A DNA stretch of 64,000 nt from Paenibacillus lutrae (GTDB lineage Bacteria; Bacillota; Bacilli; Paenibacillales; NBRC-103111), in NCBI RefSeq assembly GCF_009757775.1, contig NZ_RHLK01000002.1, positions 245,852-309,851 of the forward strand. The letters run 5' to 3'. Shown here one piece after another: positions 11,501-20,553 of the stretch; position 1 is the first letter of the stretch; the number at the start of each line of letters is the position of its first letter. Below the pieces are notes generated by a model. It saw only the letters and a list, made by a program, of their open reading frames with translations, did not search any database and was not told where the DNA came from. The position numbers were made by a program, and so were the translations under genes.

Positions 11501-13524
11501 TTGAACGGCAATCGGTGGAGCGCTTTCTGGACTATTACCTCAATGTGATCGGGGCCATACTGGAGCGGTCACAAGTCCATTTGGCGCAGGTCAGTTTGTT
11601 GTCGGACCGCGAGCTGCTCATGCTGAAATCGTTTAATGAGACGGAGATGACAATTCCGGGAGAAACGGCTCTGGGCATGTTTGAAAGGCAGAGCGTCGTA
11701 AATCCCGGGTTGAACGCACTGCGGTTCGGAGAGCATACGCTGACGTACGCGCAATTGAATGCCCAAGCGGAACTGCTTGCTGCGGCGCTGCGCAAGAGGG
11801 GCGTCCGGAAAGGCTCCGTTGTCGGGCTGCTTGTGGGCAGGTCGCCGGAACTGCTGGTCAGTATTCTGGCCATCTGGAAAGCGGGGGGAGCTTATTTGCC
11901 GCTCGATCCCGCTTATCCTAAGGAGAGACTGCTGTTCATGCTGGAAGACAGCGGGGCCTCGATTCTTGTAACGGATAGTCAAAGGAAAAGCCTGCTCGAT
12001 TTCACAGGAGAAATCGTTCTGGCGGATATGCCTCATGAGCCGGAGTCTGATTGGACTGGCATTTCGTTATCCTTGCAAGACTTGGCTTATGTCATCTATA
12101 CATCAGGATCGACCGGCAGGCCGAAGGGTGTTTTACTAGGACATCATTCTCTTTCGAATTTTGTCGCCGGAGTACGGTCTAAGATAGAGTTCGGAGCGGA
12201 CAAGCCTGTTCTCTGCGTGACGACAAGCTCTTTTGATATCTTCATCCTGGAAGCGATTGTGCCGCTCACCGCAGGGGCTGAGGTCGTTCTTGCAGGCGAT
12301 GCCGAGCAGCTTGACATGCAGCGGCTTGCCGGGCTTATCGTGAAAGAACAAGTCAGGATGGTTCAGATGACGCCTTCCCGGCTGCAGCTGCTGCTCCAGC
12401 ATGGAAGCAGAGACTGGCTGCCGGGTGTGACTGAAATTATGGTTGGAGGGGAAGAGTTTCCGCCGAAATTGTTAAGTCTTCTCCAGGATCAGACGACTTC
12501 TAAGATTTATAATATGTACGGTCCGACCGAGACGACGATCTGGTCCGGTGTCAAAGAATTAACGGCGGCACGCGTTACGATTGGCGGGCCGATCGCGAAT
12601 ACGGGTTTTTACGTGCTGGATGAGCATCTTCAGCCGTTACCTGTCGGGATAATCGGTGAACTGGGTATTGCCGGTTACGGACTGGCCCAGGGCTACATGA
12701 ACCTACCGGACATCACGGAGCAAAAGTTCGTGGACGCCCCTTTCCAGGATGGGTCCCGAATGTACTTGACCGGTGATCTGGTGAAACAGCTTCCTGACGG
12801 TGATCTGATCTATTTGGGGCGCAAAGATAATCAAGTCAAGCTTAGAGGGCACCGGATCGAATTGAGTGAAATTGAGCAGGTCCTTACGGATTTTACGGGA
12901 ATATCCGAGGCGGCTGCTGTCATAAGAGAAGAAGCATCGGGTCGAACCATGATATGTGCCTACTATATAGGGGAAGGCGAGTTTAGCGGCTCCAAGCTGC
13001 GTGCCTACATAGAAACGAAAGTGCCGGATTACATGATCCCTTCTTTCTTTATCAAGCTGGATGAATTCCCGCTGACCCCTAATCAGAAGATTGATAAAAA
13101 GGCGCTGCCAGCTCCACTTCTTCACGCATCTTTGGACGATGAGCGCTATGAAGCTCCGGCAAATTCTATAGAAGAAACTCTGGTCCGGTTATGGCAGGAA
13201 GTGCTGGAAGTTCCTAAAGTCGGCATTCATGATAACTTTTTTGATTTAGGGGGCGACTCCCTTATGTCCGTTATGCTCATCGCCAAGATTAAAGACTATT
13301 ATCCGGAAGTAGAGCTGCAGGACATGTTCAAATATACGAGTATCTCCAAAATGGCCAAGTATTTGGATAAGAGGACTGAGGCGGAAGCATCTGCAGGGCA
13401 GGAAACGTTAAATCCGGCTCCTAATGATGATCTCGATAAAATTCTCAGCTTGTTCGACAGTGTAAAAAAAGGAGACGTCAGTATGGACACCGCTCTTAAG
13501 AACGTGGAAGACTGGAGAGAATAG
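5539..13524 (+). CDS. Hybrid PKS-NRPS subunit, KS-DH-KR-ACP-C-A-PCP
   Basis: A 2,661-residue two-module protein. KS: C206 (DTACSSS), H336, H376. DH: H689 in HRVLGQYILPG fits HxxxGxxxxP, and D860 lies in HPALLDMAT. KR: TGGLGGIG near 1182, Y1343 in QSDYTAANYF, no Asp at the B-type position. ACP: S1507. The condensation domain has the complete HHLIMDG (H1732, H1733, D1737). The adenylation domain has YTSGSTGRPKG near 2185 and YGPTETTIW; reading the ten specificity positions by hand gives D-I-L-Q-M-G-M-I-W-K, close to the known glycine code DILQLGLIWK, so glycine is predicted. PCP: S2574. The module would elongate, reduce, dehydrate, then add an amino acid. The start is GTG inside the previous gene (13-nt overlap). 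N- and C-terminal helices look like docking domains. No AT is present, so it depends on a trans-acting AT. Confidence 0.95.
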   Translation: METIKNYILEQVASRQLSKDEAKKLLKDLHSDTPEVQAEDVAIIGISCRLPGARNKEEFWSILDKGASSIGPFPTGRRKDVDHLFAVTDEDPYKIGGYLEELDTFDHTHFRISPREAELMDPAQRLFLQTAWEALEDAGIAGTQTMHTLTGIYVGIDTTGGSSYARLTEEIDDPLMLAGASTSIVASRLSYILDLKGPALVVDTACSSSLVALHMASKAVASGEVGMAIVGGAALSYTPLGTHMLDSTDSRIRTFDKEASGTVWGEGINAIVLKPISAALRDKNSIYAVIKGSAVNNDGASNGITAPNARSQEEVITRAWKDAGIQPDTIDYVEAHGTGTKLGDPIEIKGLTDAFRKFTDRRQFCGIGSVKTNIGHTVGASGLASVIKMALSLKKKAIPPTLNVSQPNPFIPFDDSPLYIHDKRTDWIRGSHARRCGVSSFGFSGTNCHLIMEEAPWSENTAVQASEPQSHLFTLSAKSQEVLSDLVRLYCGWLAAHPASTIGDICKTVNLGRTHHHYRLAVTARSTADLLKKLEELPSIGSLTLPYLGPDVYCGVHSVVTMKTEHNRDRVLLESEKNELTRKANESIRLMESTGSLEPLISQISRWYIEGADIHWGSLYKKHDYRTLHLPTYPFEKHRHWIERKTADQGSVYKGQLPSLLNRRAAASYKQCIYEAALSPLEHWFVYEHRVLGQYILPGTVYLELALQAAGDYLGTGCLVIENFQILSPLIFAEEEGKVIQTVLQEQGDSCSFRMVSLESQGANAAASEWTVHASGEIRLSQLEQSGRNHLPDLQDLMRRHEEEAVLLPERKDDGLALGLRWQGSVRIKEHQGAIIAKLSLPGQVAAETSQFTLHPALLDMATSIGAIKDTSSGLFLPVSYRQLIVRRALPAACYSLAEPHASNDPDKDVLKYNITIWDESGQVAAEILDYTLIRKKILQGRLSPLGRRAWLPEPLTAEMGGTLRPGGTVVIFADGQGWSNRIAACLEELGANCVFVYSGSEYRYEEGNYFVGSDEQDYVRLFADLKPLPVTHIVYIHPGEAPAFADIDTVERFEANQKAGADSLIFTTKALLHHQYTRQIQLVLLTGTVHPVDGLEQTLNPESAALIGLAKVIGQEYDHLPSRCIDFDETTSAETILREMAASDHTFVTAFRRGVRYLEYFEEVEETEEAESKFAELKTEGVYVVTGGLGGIGYETSKDFFGQSGANVAFVHRTPLPGYLDLLKGTVEDKQLQRLARLEELNGLGMQAEYHAADIASWDDMDLLFSELRRQYGRINGIIHCAGIAGSGLMLRKDIQSFYKVMEPKIKGTWVLDRLTLQDELDFLITFSSVASLIGGIGQSDYTAANYFLDRYADYRTKQGRRTLNLNWAAWGETGMAADHGVNKDTIFKTLRTDQALELWGRVLQSDLSQAVVGELNLEDTGLLGQHKLMRLSPNVRAALEAQRHAGASGKKVAVNKQAAPRVELTGKADHVYSETELRIGQIWGQVLGLTRIDIYSDIYSLGGDSILAIHICNQISEQFDEKVVISHLFEHPTIHQLSVYMESLKHPDGHAAGAATAETTAETKGPSQLEQRTEPLTEPPKEQVKEQQVFQAELKSEEYSEHELTSSQKRIWFLQQYDPQLVTYNLVSSLHLYHELDLEKLEAAMNSLIMRHDMLRAVFSDKDGQPQQKVLPDYSMKLEYMELTGEAAEERLEMLLIEEQHTVFDLSKPLLRGKLFKLGSEHYCLSVSFHHLIMDGWSTRIFFEELRELYVQNQSGEALSLKPLARQYTDYADEQKNWIASKEADQMEHYWLEELAKPLPVLSMPLDYNRPHMQTFEGSHVSKRMDANTFIRLKEVTKRQGVTMNMILLSAYAFLLHKVSGDKDIIIGYPVAGRDRHEYERVLGLFMNMTCIRFKMGEMQTLEELIQYTKAKCLDAYRNGSYPFENIVAKLNPDRDLSRSPIFSTMFQYFEYAQENRGLSQFDLSLICKEESDEISIRLEYNIALFERQSVERFLDYYLNVIGAILERSQVHLAQVSLLSDRELLMLKSFNETEMTIPGETALGMFERQSVVNPGLNALRFGEHTLTYAQLNAQAELLAAALRKRGVRKGSVVGLLVGRSPELLVSILAIWKAGGAYLPLDPAYPKERLLFMLEDSGASILVTDSQRKSLLDFTGEIVLADMPHEPESDWTGISLSLQDLAYVIYTSGSTGRPKGVLLGHHSLSNFVAGVRSKIEFGADKPVLCVTTSSFDIFILEAIVPLTAGAEVVLAGDAEQLDMQRLAGLIVKEQVRMVQMTPSRLQLLLQHGSRDWLPGVTEIMVGGEEFPPKLLSLLQDQTTSKIYNMYGPTETTIWSGVKELTAARVTIGGPIANTGFYVLDEHLQPLPVGIIGELGIAGYGLAQGYMNLPDITEQKFVDAPFQDGSRMYLTGDLVKQLPDGDLIYLGRKDNQVKLRGHRIELSEIEQVLTDFTGISEAAAVIREEASGRTMICAYYIGEGEFSGSKLRAYIETKVPDYMIPSFFIKLDEFPLTPNQKIDKKALPAPLLHASLDDERYEAPANSIEETLVRLWQEVLEVPKVGIHDNFFDLGGDSLMSVMLIAKIKDYYPEVELQDMFKYTSISKMAKYLDKRTEAEASAGQETLNPAPNDDLDKILSLFDSVKKGDVSMDTALKNVEDWRE

Positions 13525-13527
13525 CAG

Positions 13528-16500
13528 ATGAACCGAGTCTATCAGTTCGTTTTCGAGAATGTGTTAGCAGAGAAACTGGACCGGAATCTCGGAGCGCAAA
13601 TCATTTCCCTGCTGAATCAGGAAAGCCGTAAGGAGAAGGACGACATCGCGATTATCGGGATGTCTGTCCGTATGCCGGCTGCCCGGAATGTCGGGCAATT
13701 CTGGGAGAACCTGAAATCGGGCAAGGATTGTGTCGGAGAATTTCCGGTTAGCCGGAAAGAAGAGCTGGAGGCCGTCTTGCCGTGGATGCAGGATGACTCC
13801 GGCTCTGTTTCTTTCAAAAAAGGGTCGTATCTGGATAAAATTGCAGAGTTCGATGCTGCTTTTTTCCGGATTCCCCCGGCAGAAGCGGCTTTAATGGATC
13901 CGAACCAGCGCGAATTTCTGCAGGCAGCCTGGCATGCTTTAGAAGATGCGGGCTATATCGAGAACAGTGTTGGCGGCAAAAATATCGGCATTTATTTGGG
14001 TTATAGCTCCGATTTCGGATTGGAGTATAAAAGTATTATCCGTCAGGCACAACCTTCGGCTGTCGGAGTTTCCGTGCCGGGCAACCTGAAGTCCATAATT
14101 GCGAGCCGGCTGGCCTACATACTGGATCTGAAAGGACCAAGTATGCTGATAGATACGGCATGTTCATCTTCGCTCGTAGCGTTCCACACCGCTTGTCAGG
14201 CGCTGCGGGAAAATCAGTGCGAGATGGCTCTTGCGGGCGGAGTCAAAATTAATTTTTTACCGTTGGATGATACGGGCGGGATCGGGATCGAGTCAACCGA
14301 CGGCAAAGCGAAATCATTCGATGACAGCTCCAAGGGGACCATTTTCGGAGAAGGTGTGGCGGCTCTCGTCTTAAAGCCTTTGTCGGCGGCTCAGAGAGAC
14401 GGTGACCAGATTCTTGCCGTGGTTAAAGGCTCCGCGATTAATCAGGATGGGGCCTCGATCGGAATTACGGCGCCTAACGCGGCTGCGCAACAAGAGGTGA
14501 TGATGAAGGCTTGGAAGCAGGCGGAGATAGATCCGGAGTCGATTTCCTATATAGAAGCGCATGGAACCGGGACGGTATTGGGAGATTCCTTGGAATTGTC
14601 GGGAATCGAGAACGCGTTCCGATCCAGTACGAATAAGAAACAATTCTGTGCGATCGGATCCGTGAAATCGAATATCGGTCATCTCGATCATGTGGCCGGA
14701 TTAGCCGGCATTGTGAAGGCTGTGCTGGCACTACAGCACAGGTATATCCCGCCAACCCTGCATATCCGGCAGCCTAACCGGAAATTTCGATTTGAGCAAT
14801 CTGCCGTTTATGTGAATGACAAGCTGCTCCCATGGGATTCCCAGGGTGCTCCAAGACGCTGCGGCATCAGTTCCTTCGGATTGAGCGGAACGAATTGCCA
14901 CGTAGTTCTGGAGGAAGCGCCCCCGGCTAAGGAGGATGCGGCAGTCTCCTCGCCCGAATTCTCCGGTATTTTTACGGTCACGGCAAAAAACGAGAAAGCT
15001 CTGCTAACCTTGCTGGCAGAATATGATCAGGTTCTGAGCTTAAGCGGCGGCGTTTCGCTGGAGAACATTTGTTATATGTCCAATATCGGCAGAGGTCATT
15101 ACAAATACAGGGCTGCGATGCTGGCGGATACGGTGGGAACGCTCCAAGAAAAGGTAGTTAATCTGTTGCATCGCGGTTTGCGCAGTGAGCCGGAAGAGGG
15201 GATCTATTACGGAATTGTCCAATCGGATTGGCCTAGGCCCCCTCTTCTGCCTGAGAAGCTGACGCTTGAAGAAATGTGCGCTCAGTACATTGCAGGAGCG
15301 GATGTGTTATGGGAGCGGATGCATTCCGGACTGAAGCAGAAGGTGCGTCTGCCGCTGTATCCTTTTGCGGCCACCAGATATTGGGTTGAAATGGACAAGG
15401 GGATGAGCAGGAGCCCCGGCAGGGAAAGCGGGCCAAGTCTTCTTCAGTCCGCAGCCGAACCAGCAAGCGTCTATCATCGCATGGTTTGGGAAGCCAGCCC
15501 GGAAGAATTACAGGCAGCGCAGCCGGTTGAGGGCTGCACGATTGTGCTGCATGACGGAAATGAGCTTGCGGAAGCCTTCTTGCAGGAGCTGCCGACCTCA
15601 GGTGACGTGGTGGAGGTCCGCTGGGGTGAAGGTTATGAAGCCGCAGGTGGCTCCACGTATACGGTCAGCGGCTCCGAGGCTGATTACGTATCGCTGTTTG
15701 AAACGCTGCGTGACCGTCGGATCGGCCGCATTGTCCATCTGCTCACGCTTGGAGAGAGCGGCATGGAAAGTTCGGCGGATCTGAGGCTGAATCAGGCCAA
15801 GGGAACAAGCAGCCTGTTTCACCTGGTGCGGGCGATGTCCCGTGCATCGGTGCGCGATCCGCTGGAATGTGTCATCGTCACCTTGTGCGCTTACGAGATG
15901 ACCGGGGAGGAGCAGGTGCTCAGCCCGGGCAGCGCCTCTCTGATCGCCCTGGCTAAAGTCGTGGAGCAAGAAGCGTCGAACGTCAGCTGCCGCTGCATCG
16001 ATATGGATGAGCGGACACCGCTGTCCGCTTTGCTGAATGAGCTGGCGGCCGCGGCAGACTATCCGGTTGTCGGGTACCGGGACGGCGTCCGTTACCGCCA
16101 GCAGTTCCGTGAACTGGATCTGGGGGCGGCCGCGCAAGAACCTATGCCGATCCGCAGTAGCGGCATCTACGTTATTACGGGCGGAACAGGCGGGATCGGG
16201 CTGGAAATTGCCCGCTACCTGGCACAGCAGAATAGGGTGCAGCTGTGCCTGATCCACCGGAGCGAGATGCCGGACAAGCCGCTGTGGGACGAGTGGGTAA
16301 GCGGCCATGCGGACACACAGACGGCTGCGCGGATACGGTCGATACGCGAGATCGAAGCCGCAGGCAGCGGTGTGACCTGCTACCGGGCGGATGTAGCGGA
16401 TGAAGAAGCGCTGGCACGCGTACTGGATCAGATCCGGAGCGAGCACGGCGCCATTCACGGTATCGTGCACAGCGCGGGTACGGCGGGAGACGGCATGATG

Positions 16501-19500
16501 GTGCTGAAGAAGCCGGCCGCCTTCAGCGGGGTAATCGGGCCGAAGATCTACGGGACGTGGCATCTGGACCATCTGACCAGAGGGGATCATCTTGATTTCT
16601 TCGTCATGTTCTCCTCCGTAACCGCGTTAACGGGGGGATTGGGCCAAGGAGACTATACCGCAGCCAACGCTTATTTAGATGCTTATGCATCTTACCGGGC
16701 GCAAAGGGCGGGCAAAACGGTGACGATCAGCTGGCCGGCCTGGAAAGAAACCGGAATGGCCGTCCGCTATGGCGTACACAATCAGCGAAGCATCTTACAG
16801 CCTGTCGCAACGGCGGAAGCGATGGGGATGTTCGCTGAAATTATGAACAGGAACGTCCGTCACGTGATTGCAGGCAAGCTTGATCATGCCGAGGAGCAGA
16901 AAGCGGAGCCCGGCATCCGTACCAAACGTCTGGATTTCAAAGGGAAATCAGATGGCAGCTATACGGAAACGGAGCTTTTGGTAGGGCAAATCTGGGGGGA
17001 AGTCGCCGGGTTTGACGAGATTCATATCGGAGAAACGCTGTACGAACAGGGAATCGATTCCATTCTAGCGATCCGAATTGCCAATCGGCTGCAGGATGAA
17101 TGGAATATTCCCGTTACGATCGGCGATTTGTTTGAACACTTGTCCGTATCCGGCTTGTCTGGTTTTATTGATCAAACCTTCACGAACCCGAAGGGAGCCT
17201 GCACGGCTGTGCCGCATGAGGACAACCAGGTAAGCAGGGAGCCGGAAGCGGCCGGTTCGTATCCTTTATCTAGTGCACAACGCAGGATCTGGTTCCTGCA
17301 AAAAATGAATCCGCAGATGACGGCTTATAATCTGCCTTCCCAAATCTTTATTAACCGGCCGATTCAGCGTGAGGGTTTAAATAAAGCTTTGAGCATCCTG
17401 ATTCAAAAGCATGAGGCTTTGAGAACCGTTTTCACCGAAGAAAACGGCGAGCCGCGTCAAATCATCCTGCCGCATCTGAACTATGAAGCCGAATTTCATG
17501 ATTTGACGAATGAGGCTGCGGATCCGGACGAACAACTGCAGTCATGGATAGCGGCCTTGAAGAAGCATCCCTTTGATCTTTCGCAGCGTCTGTTGAACGT
17601 GGTTCTATTCAAGCTGGCCGATGAGGAATATTGTCTGTTCCTGAACATTCATCACGTTATTACGGATGGATGGAGCATGGATCTTTTCTTCAAACAGCTT
17701 CTTGAAGTCTATGACGGTCACCTGAGCGGACAACCGGTCAGCATTGCCTGGCCGGAGGCCAGATATGTCGATTGTGTACAGCGGGAGCAGGAATGGCTCG
17801 ATGGGCACGAGTGCCGGATGATGAGCGAGTATTGGCGGCAAGAATTAGCGGGTCCGCTGCCGGTTCTGGAACTTCCTGCCGACTTCTCCAGACCTGCTGT
17901 TCAGACTTTTAACGGAAATTATATCAAGTTCAGAATCGATGCCGCTATTGCTGCGGCGCTCAAAGAACGCTCCCGTTCTCTGCAGGCTACCATGCATATG
18001 ACGCTGTTGTCCGCTTATTTCCTGCTGCTTCATAAATTAACTTCTCAAGATCAGATCATCGTAGGGATACCTATGACAGGACGCGAGAATAAGCTGCAAG
18101 AAAACATCTTCGGTTTATTTATTAATACGCTGTGTGTCCGGATTGATTTTGAGCGCCTTTCGACATTCGATGATCTTGTGGCAGAGGTCCGGGATAAGAG
18201 TTTGCTCGCTTACAGAAATGGGAAGTTTCCTTTCGAAGCCCTGGTTTCGGAGCTCAATCCGGCCCGTGATTTAAGCCGCAATCCCATTTTTAACACCATG
18301 TATCAGTACTACGATGTTGCTTTTCCGGATAACGATGGTTCGAGCCAGTACGATTTAAGTTTTCTGGCTATCCATGTCGGCGATGAAATTGAAGTGAAGC
18401 TGGAATATAACAGCGACCTGTTCAAGGAAGAAACGATCCGACGTATATCTCAGCGGTTCTTATGGATGCTGGAACAAGCAGCCGGACAAGGGACTCAAGA
18501 GATTCAGGAGATAAGACTGCTAACCTCCCTGCAGGAGGATAAGCTGCTGGAGCAGTTCTCGGCGGAGGATCCTGATTGTGTCAGCCATTTGCCCATTCAT
18601 ACCCGATTTGAAATGCAGGTCGGCCGCACACCTGATGCGATTGCCATCCGAAGCGGGGATTTGGAGCTCACTTATCAACAACTCAACATGAAGTCTAATC
18701 GGCTGGCTGAGCGGCTTCGGGAAGAAGGGGTGGAGTGGGGGGATCCGGTTGGCGTTCTGCTTGATCGTGGAGCCCACGCGATCATTGCCATAATAGGTAT
18801 TCTCAAAGCGGGGGGAGCGTATGTGCCCCTTGATCCGAATTATCCGGCGGAACGGGTCCTGTATGTGATTTCCCATTGCGGGGCCCGGGTTCTGATCACG
18901 GAAGAGGGGTTAGCCGAAACTTTTGCAGCTCCTGGCGAGCCGCATTCCAGCCTTCAGAGGATCCTGCTGATGAACGAAAGCAGTGATCCGCACAAGAACT
19001 CGCGCTATCGTTACTTGAATCCGGATGAAACCGGGCAAGCGGTACAAGAGGAAGGCGCCCAAATTTCTCCGGATCAGTTGATGTACATTATGTATACCTC
19101 AGGTTCGACAGGACAGCCCAAAGGCGTTATGGTCACCCATCGTAACGCGGCTAATTATTTACTATGGAGCATAAAAGAACTTGAAATAAAGTCTCAGGAC
19201 CGGATGCTGCTGGTCAGCTCCATAAGTTTCGATATCTCCGTCTTTGAAATCTTCGGCGCCTTGCTGAGCGGTGCAAGCTTGCATCTTGCAACCAATGAGA
19301 TGCTGCTGGATGTACACCAGCTGTATCCGTTTCTGGAGCGCCATAACATTACGATTTGGCACTCTGTACCTGCTCTGATGTCTCAGCTGCTGCTTAACCG
19401 GGCACAAAGCCAACATGATCTTTCGGGATTTTTCAAGGGGACCCGAGTGGTTATGCTGGGCGGGGAAGCCTGGAGCACGAAGCTGTATCACGAAGTTCGA

Positions 19501-20553
19501 GATGCTTTTGGGAAAGCCAGAATCATGAATATGTACGGACCGACGGAGGCGACCATCTGGGTAACAAGCTATACGGTTGAGGAGGAACATGCCCTATCGG
19601 AAGGGATCCCGATTGGACGGCCGGTCGCGAATAACCGTATGCTGATTCTGGATCGTTACGGCCGTTTATGCGATATCGGTATCGAGGGAGATTTGTATGT
19701 ATCCGGCATGAGTGTAACGAAGGGTTACATGAAGGATGAAGAACGGACTCGTCAAGCGTTTATTGCCAGCGCCGGAAAAGACACGATGTACCGAACGGGA
19801 GACAGGGCCAAATATTCAGCCGACGGCTTTATTCAATATATGGGCCGTGCAGACAATATGCTCAAAGTCCGGGGATATAGAATTGAGCCGGGCGAGATCG
19901 AGAACCTGCTCCTGTCTTTGGACGAAATTCAGGAAGCGGCAGCCGTTGTGCAGACTTGGAACGAAACGCAGCGGTTAGTCTGTTACTATGTTTCTCCGCA
20001 GGAAATCAGGCACGAAGAGCTGAGGGCGCGGCTGAGAAGTAAACTGCCAGATTATATGATTCCCGCGTTGTTTATCGGCATGAATCAGCTTCCACTTACG
20101 GCTAACGGCAAGGTGGACCGGAAAACATTGTCAAGCTTGGACATTACGGATCGTCTCGCCCTCGAAACCCCTTATGTGGAGCCGGCTACAACGGCCGAAC
20201 AATTTTTGGCGCAAGCCTGGACCCAGGTGCTGGGTATCGAAGAGATAGGAATCAATGACAGTTTCTTTGAACTGGGCGGCAGCTCTTTGCTGGTCAACCA
20301 GCTTCATTCGTTAATTGAGAACCGTTATCCGGGCAAAGTCACCATTATCGATCTTTTCAAAAATCATACGATAGCCGCCATGGCAGCTTATTTGGATGCC
20401 TCAGGGAATCCGCCTCCGAAATCCGAATCCGCCGCGGCAAATAATGAAGCGGACACGGCTATAGCCGGCCTTATAGAAGGCATGGAGAGAGGCAGCCTGA
20501 ATCTGCAGGATATTCTCGACAGCTTAGATGAAATGGAGGTTGAAGATGAATAA
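13528..20553 (+). CDS. Hybrid PKS-NRPS subunit, KS-KR-ACP-C-A-PCP
   Basis: A 2,341-residue subunit. KS: C212 (DTACSSS), H345, H385. No AT or DH is seen before the KR, which has TGGTGGIG and Y1043 in QGDYTAANAYL. An Asp in HSAGTAGDG at the B-type position predicts a D-configured hydroxyl (inference). The ACP has the variant GIDS instead of GGDS (S1178). C: H1375, H1376, D1380 in HHVITDG. A: YTSGSTGQPKG near 1856; the hand-read specificity code is D-I-F-H-M-G-M-I-W-K, which matches no code I can name with confidence. PCP: GGSS, S2253. The ATG start lies 3 nt after the previous stop and is preceded by GGAGAG. The KR segment is strikingly similar to that of the next subunit. Docking-like helices lie at both ends (MNRVYQFVFENVLAEKL; GLIEGMERGSLNLQDIL). 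Confidence 0.95.
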   Translation: MNRVYQFVFENVLAEKLDRNLGAQIISLLNQESRKEKDDIAIIGMSVRMPAARNVGQFWENLKSGKDCVGEFPVSRKEELEAVLPWMQDDSGSVSFKKGSYLDKIAEFDAAFFRIPPAEAALMDPNQREFLQAAWHALEDAGYIENSVGGKNIGIYLGYSSDFGLEYKSIIRQAQPSAVGVSVPGNLKSIIASRLAYILDLKGPSMLIDTACSSSLVAFHTACQALRENQCEMALAGGVKINFLPLDDTGGIGIESTDGKAKSFDDSSKGTIFGEGVAALVLKPLSAAQRDGDQILAVVKGSAINQDGASIGITAPNAAAQQEVMMKAWKQAEIDPESISYIEAHGTGTVLGDSLELSGIENAFRSSTNKKQFCAIGSVKSNIGHLDHVAGLAGIVKAVLALQHRYIPPTLHIRQPNRKFRFEQSAVYVNDKLLPWDSQGAPRRCGISSFGLSGTNCHVVLEEAPPAKEDAAVSSPEFSGIFTVTAKNEKALLTLLAEYDQVLSLSGGVSLENICYMSNIGRGHYKYRAAMLADTVGTLQEKVVNLLHRGLRSEPEEGIYYGIVQSDWPRPPLLPEKLTLEEMCAQYIAGADVLWERMHSGLKQKVRLPLYPFAATRYWVEMDKGMSRSPGRESGPSLLQSAAEPASVYHRMVWEASPEELQAAQPVEGCTIVLHDGNELAEAFLQELPTSGDVVEVRWGEGYEAAGGSTYTVSGSEADYVSLFETLRDRRIGRIVHLLTLGESGMESSADLRLNQAKGTSSLFHLVRAMSRASVRDPLECVIVTLCAYEMTGEEQVLSPGSASLIALAKVVEQEASNVSCRCIDMDERTPLSALLNELAAAADYPVVGYRDGVRYRQQFRELDLGAAAQEPMPIRSSGIYVITGGTGGIGLEIARYLAQQNRVQLCLIHRSEMPDKPLWDEWVSGHADTQTAARIRSIREIEAAGSGVTCYRADVADEEALARVLDQIRSEHGAIHGIVHSAGTAGDGMMVLKKPAAFSGVIGPKIYGTWHLDHLTRGDHLDFFVMFSSVTALTGGLGQGDYTAANAYLDAYASYRAQRAGKTVTISWPAWKETGMAVRYGVHNQRSILQPVATAEAMGMFAEIMNRNVRHVIAGKLDHAEEQKAEPGIRTKRLDFKGKSDGSYTETELLVGQIWGEVAGFDEIHIGETLYEQGIDSILAIRIANRLQDEWNIPVTIGDLFEHLSVSGLSGFIDQTFTNPKGACTAVPHEDNQVSREPEAAGSYPLSSAQRRIWFLQKMNPQMTAYNLPSQIFINRPIQREGLNKALSILIQKHEALRTVFTEENGEPRQIILPHLNYEAEFHDLTNEAADPDEQLQSWIAALKKHPFDLSQRLLNVVLFKLADEEYCLFLNIHHVITDGWSMDLFFKQLLEVYDGHLSGQPVSIAWPEARYVDCVQREQEWLDGHECRMMSEYWRQELAGPLPVLELPADFSRPAVQTFNGNYIKFRIDAAIAAALKERSRSLQATMHMTLLSAYFLLLHKLTSQDQIIVGIPMTGRENKLQENIFGLFINTLCVRIDFERLSTFDDLVAEVRDKSLLAYRNGKFPFEALVSELNPARDLSRNPIFNTMYQYYDVAFPDNDGSSQYDLSFLAIHVGDEIEVKLEYNSDLFKEETIRRISQRFLWMLEQAAGQGTQEIQEIRLLTSLQEDKLLEQFSAEDPDCVSHLPIHTRFEMQVGRTPDAIAIRSGDLELTYQQLNMKSNRLAERLREEGVEWGDPVGVLLDRGAHAIIAIIGILKAGGAYVPLDPNYPAERVLYVISHCGARVLITEEGLAETFAAPGEPHSSLQRILLMNESSDPHKNSRYRYLNPDETGQAVQEEGAQISPDQLMYIMYTSGSTGQPKGVMVTHRNAANYLLWSIKELEIKSQDRMLLVSSISFDISVFEIFGALLSGASLHLATNEMLLDVHQLYPFLERHNITIWHSVPALMSQLLLNRAQSQHDLSGFFKGTRVVMLGGEAWSTKLYHEVRDAFGKARIMNMYGPTEATIWVTSYTVEEEHALSEGIPIGRPVANNRMLILDRYGRLCDIGIEGDLYVSGMSVTKGYMKDEERTRQAFIASAGKDTMYRTGDRAKYSADGFIQYMGRADNMLKVRGYRIEPGEIENLLLSLDEIQEAAAVVQTWNETQRLVCYYVSPQEIRHEELRARLRSKLPDYMIPALFIGMNQLPLTANGKVDRKTLSSLDITDRLALETPYVEPATTAEQFLAQAWTQVLGIEEIGINDSFFELGGSSLLVNQLHSLIENRYPGKVTIIDLFKNHTIAAMAAYLDASGNPPPKSESAAANNEADTAIAGLIEGMERGSLNLQDILDSLDEMEVEDE
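15531..16878 (+). repeat. KR-region duplication, copy 1
   Basis: Coding segment for the whole KR structural plus catalytic region, closely similar to 23443-24798. Both copies contain the identical 20-mer CTGAGGCTGAATCAGGCCAA (15781-15800 here). Similarity falls off in the flanking KS and ACP parts. Confidence 0.75.

Noticed and set aside
15598..16590. 330-codon open frame on the minus strand
   Set aside because: It lies opposite the KR part of the 13528 PKS gene, lacks a ribosome binding site and has the Arg/His/Pro-rich composition of an antisense shadow. A shorter copy appears opposite the duplicated KR at 24158.
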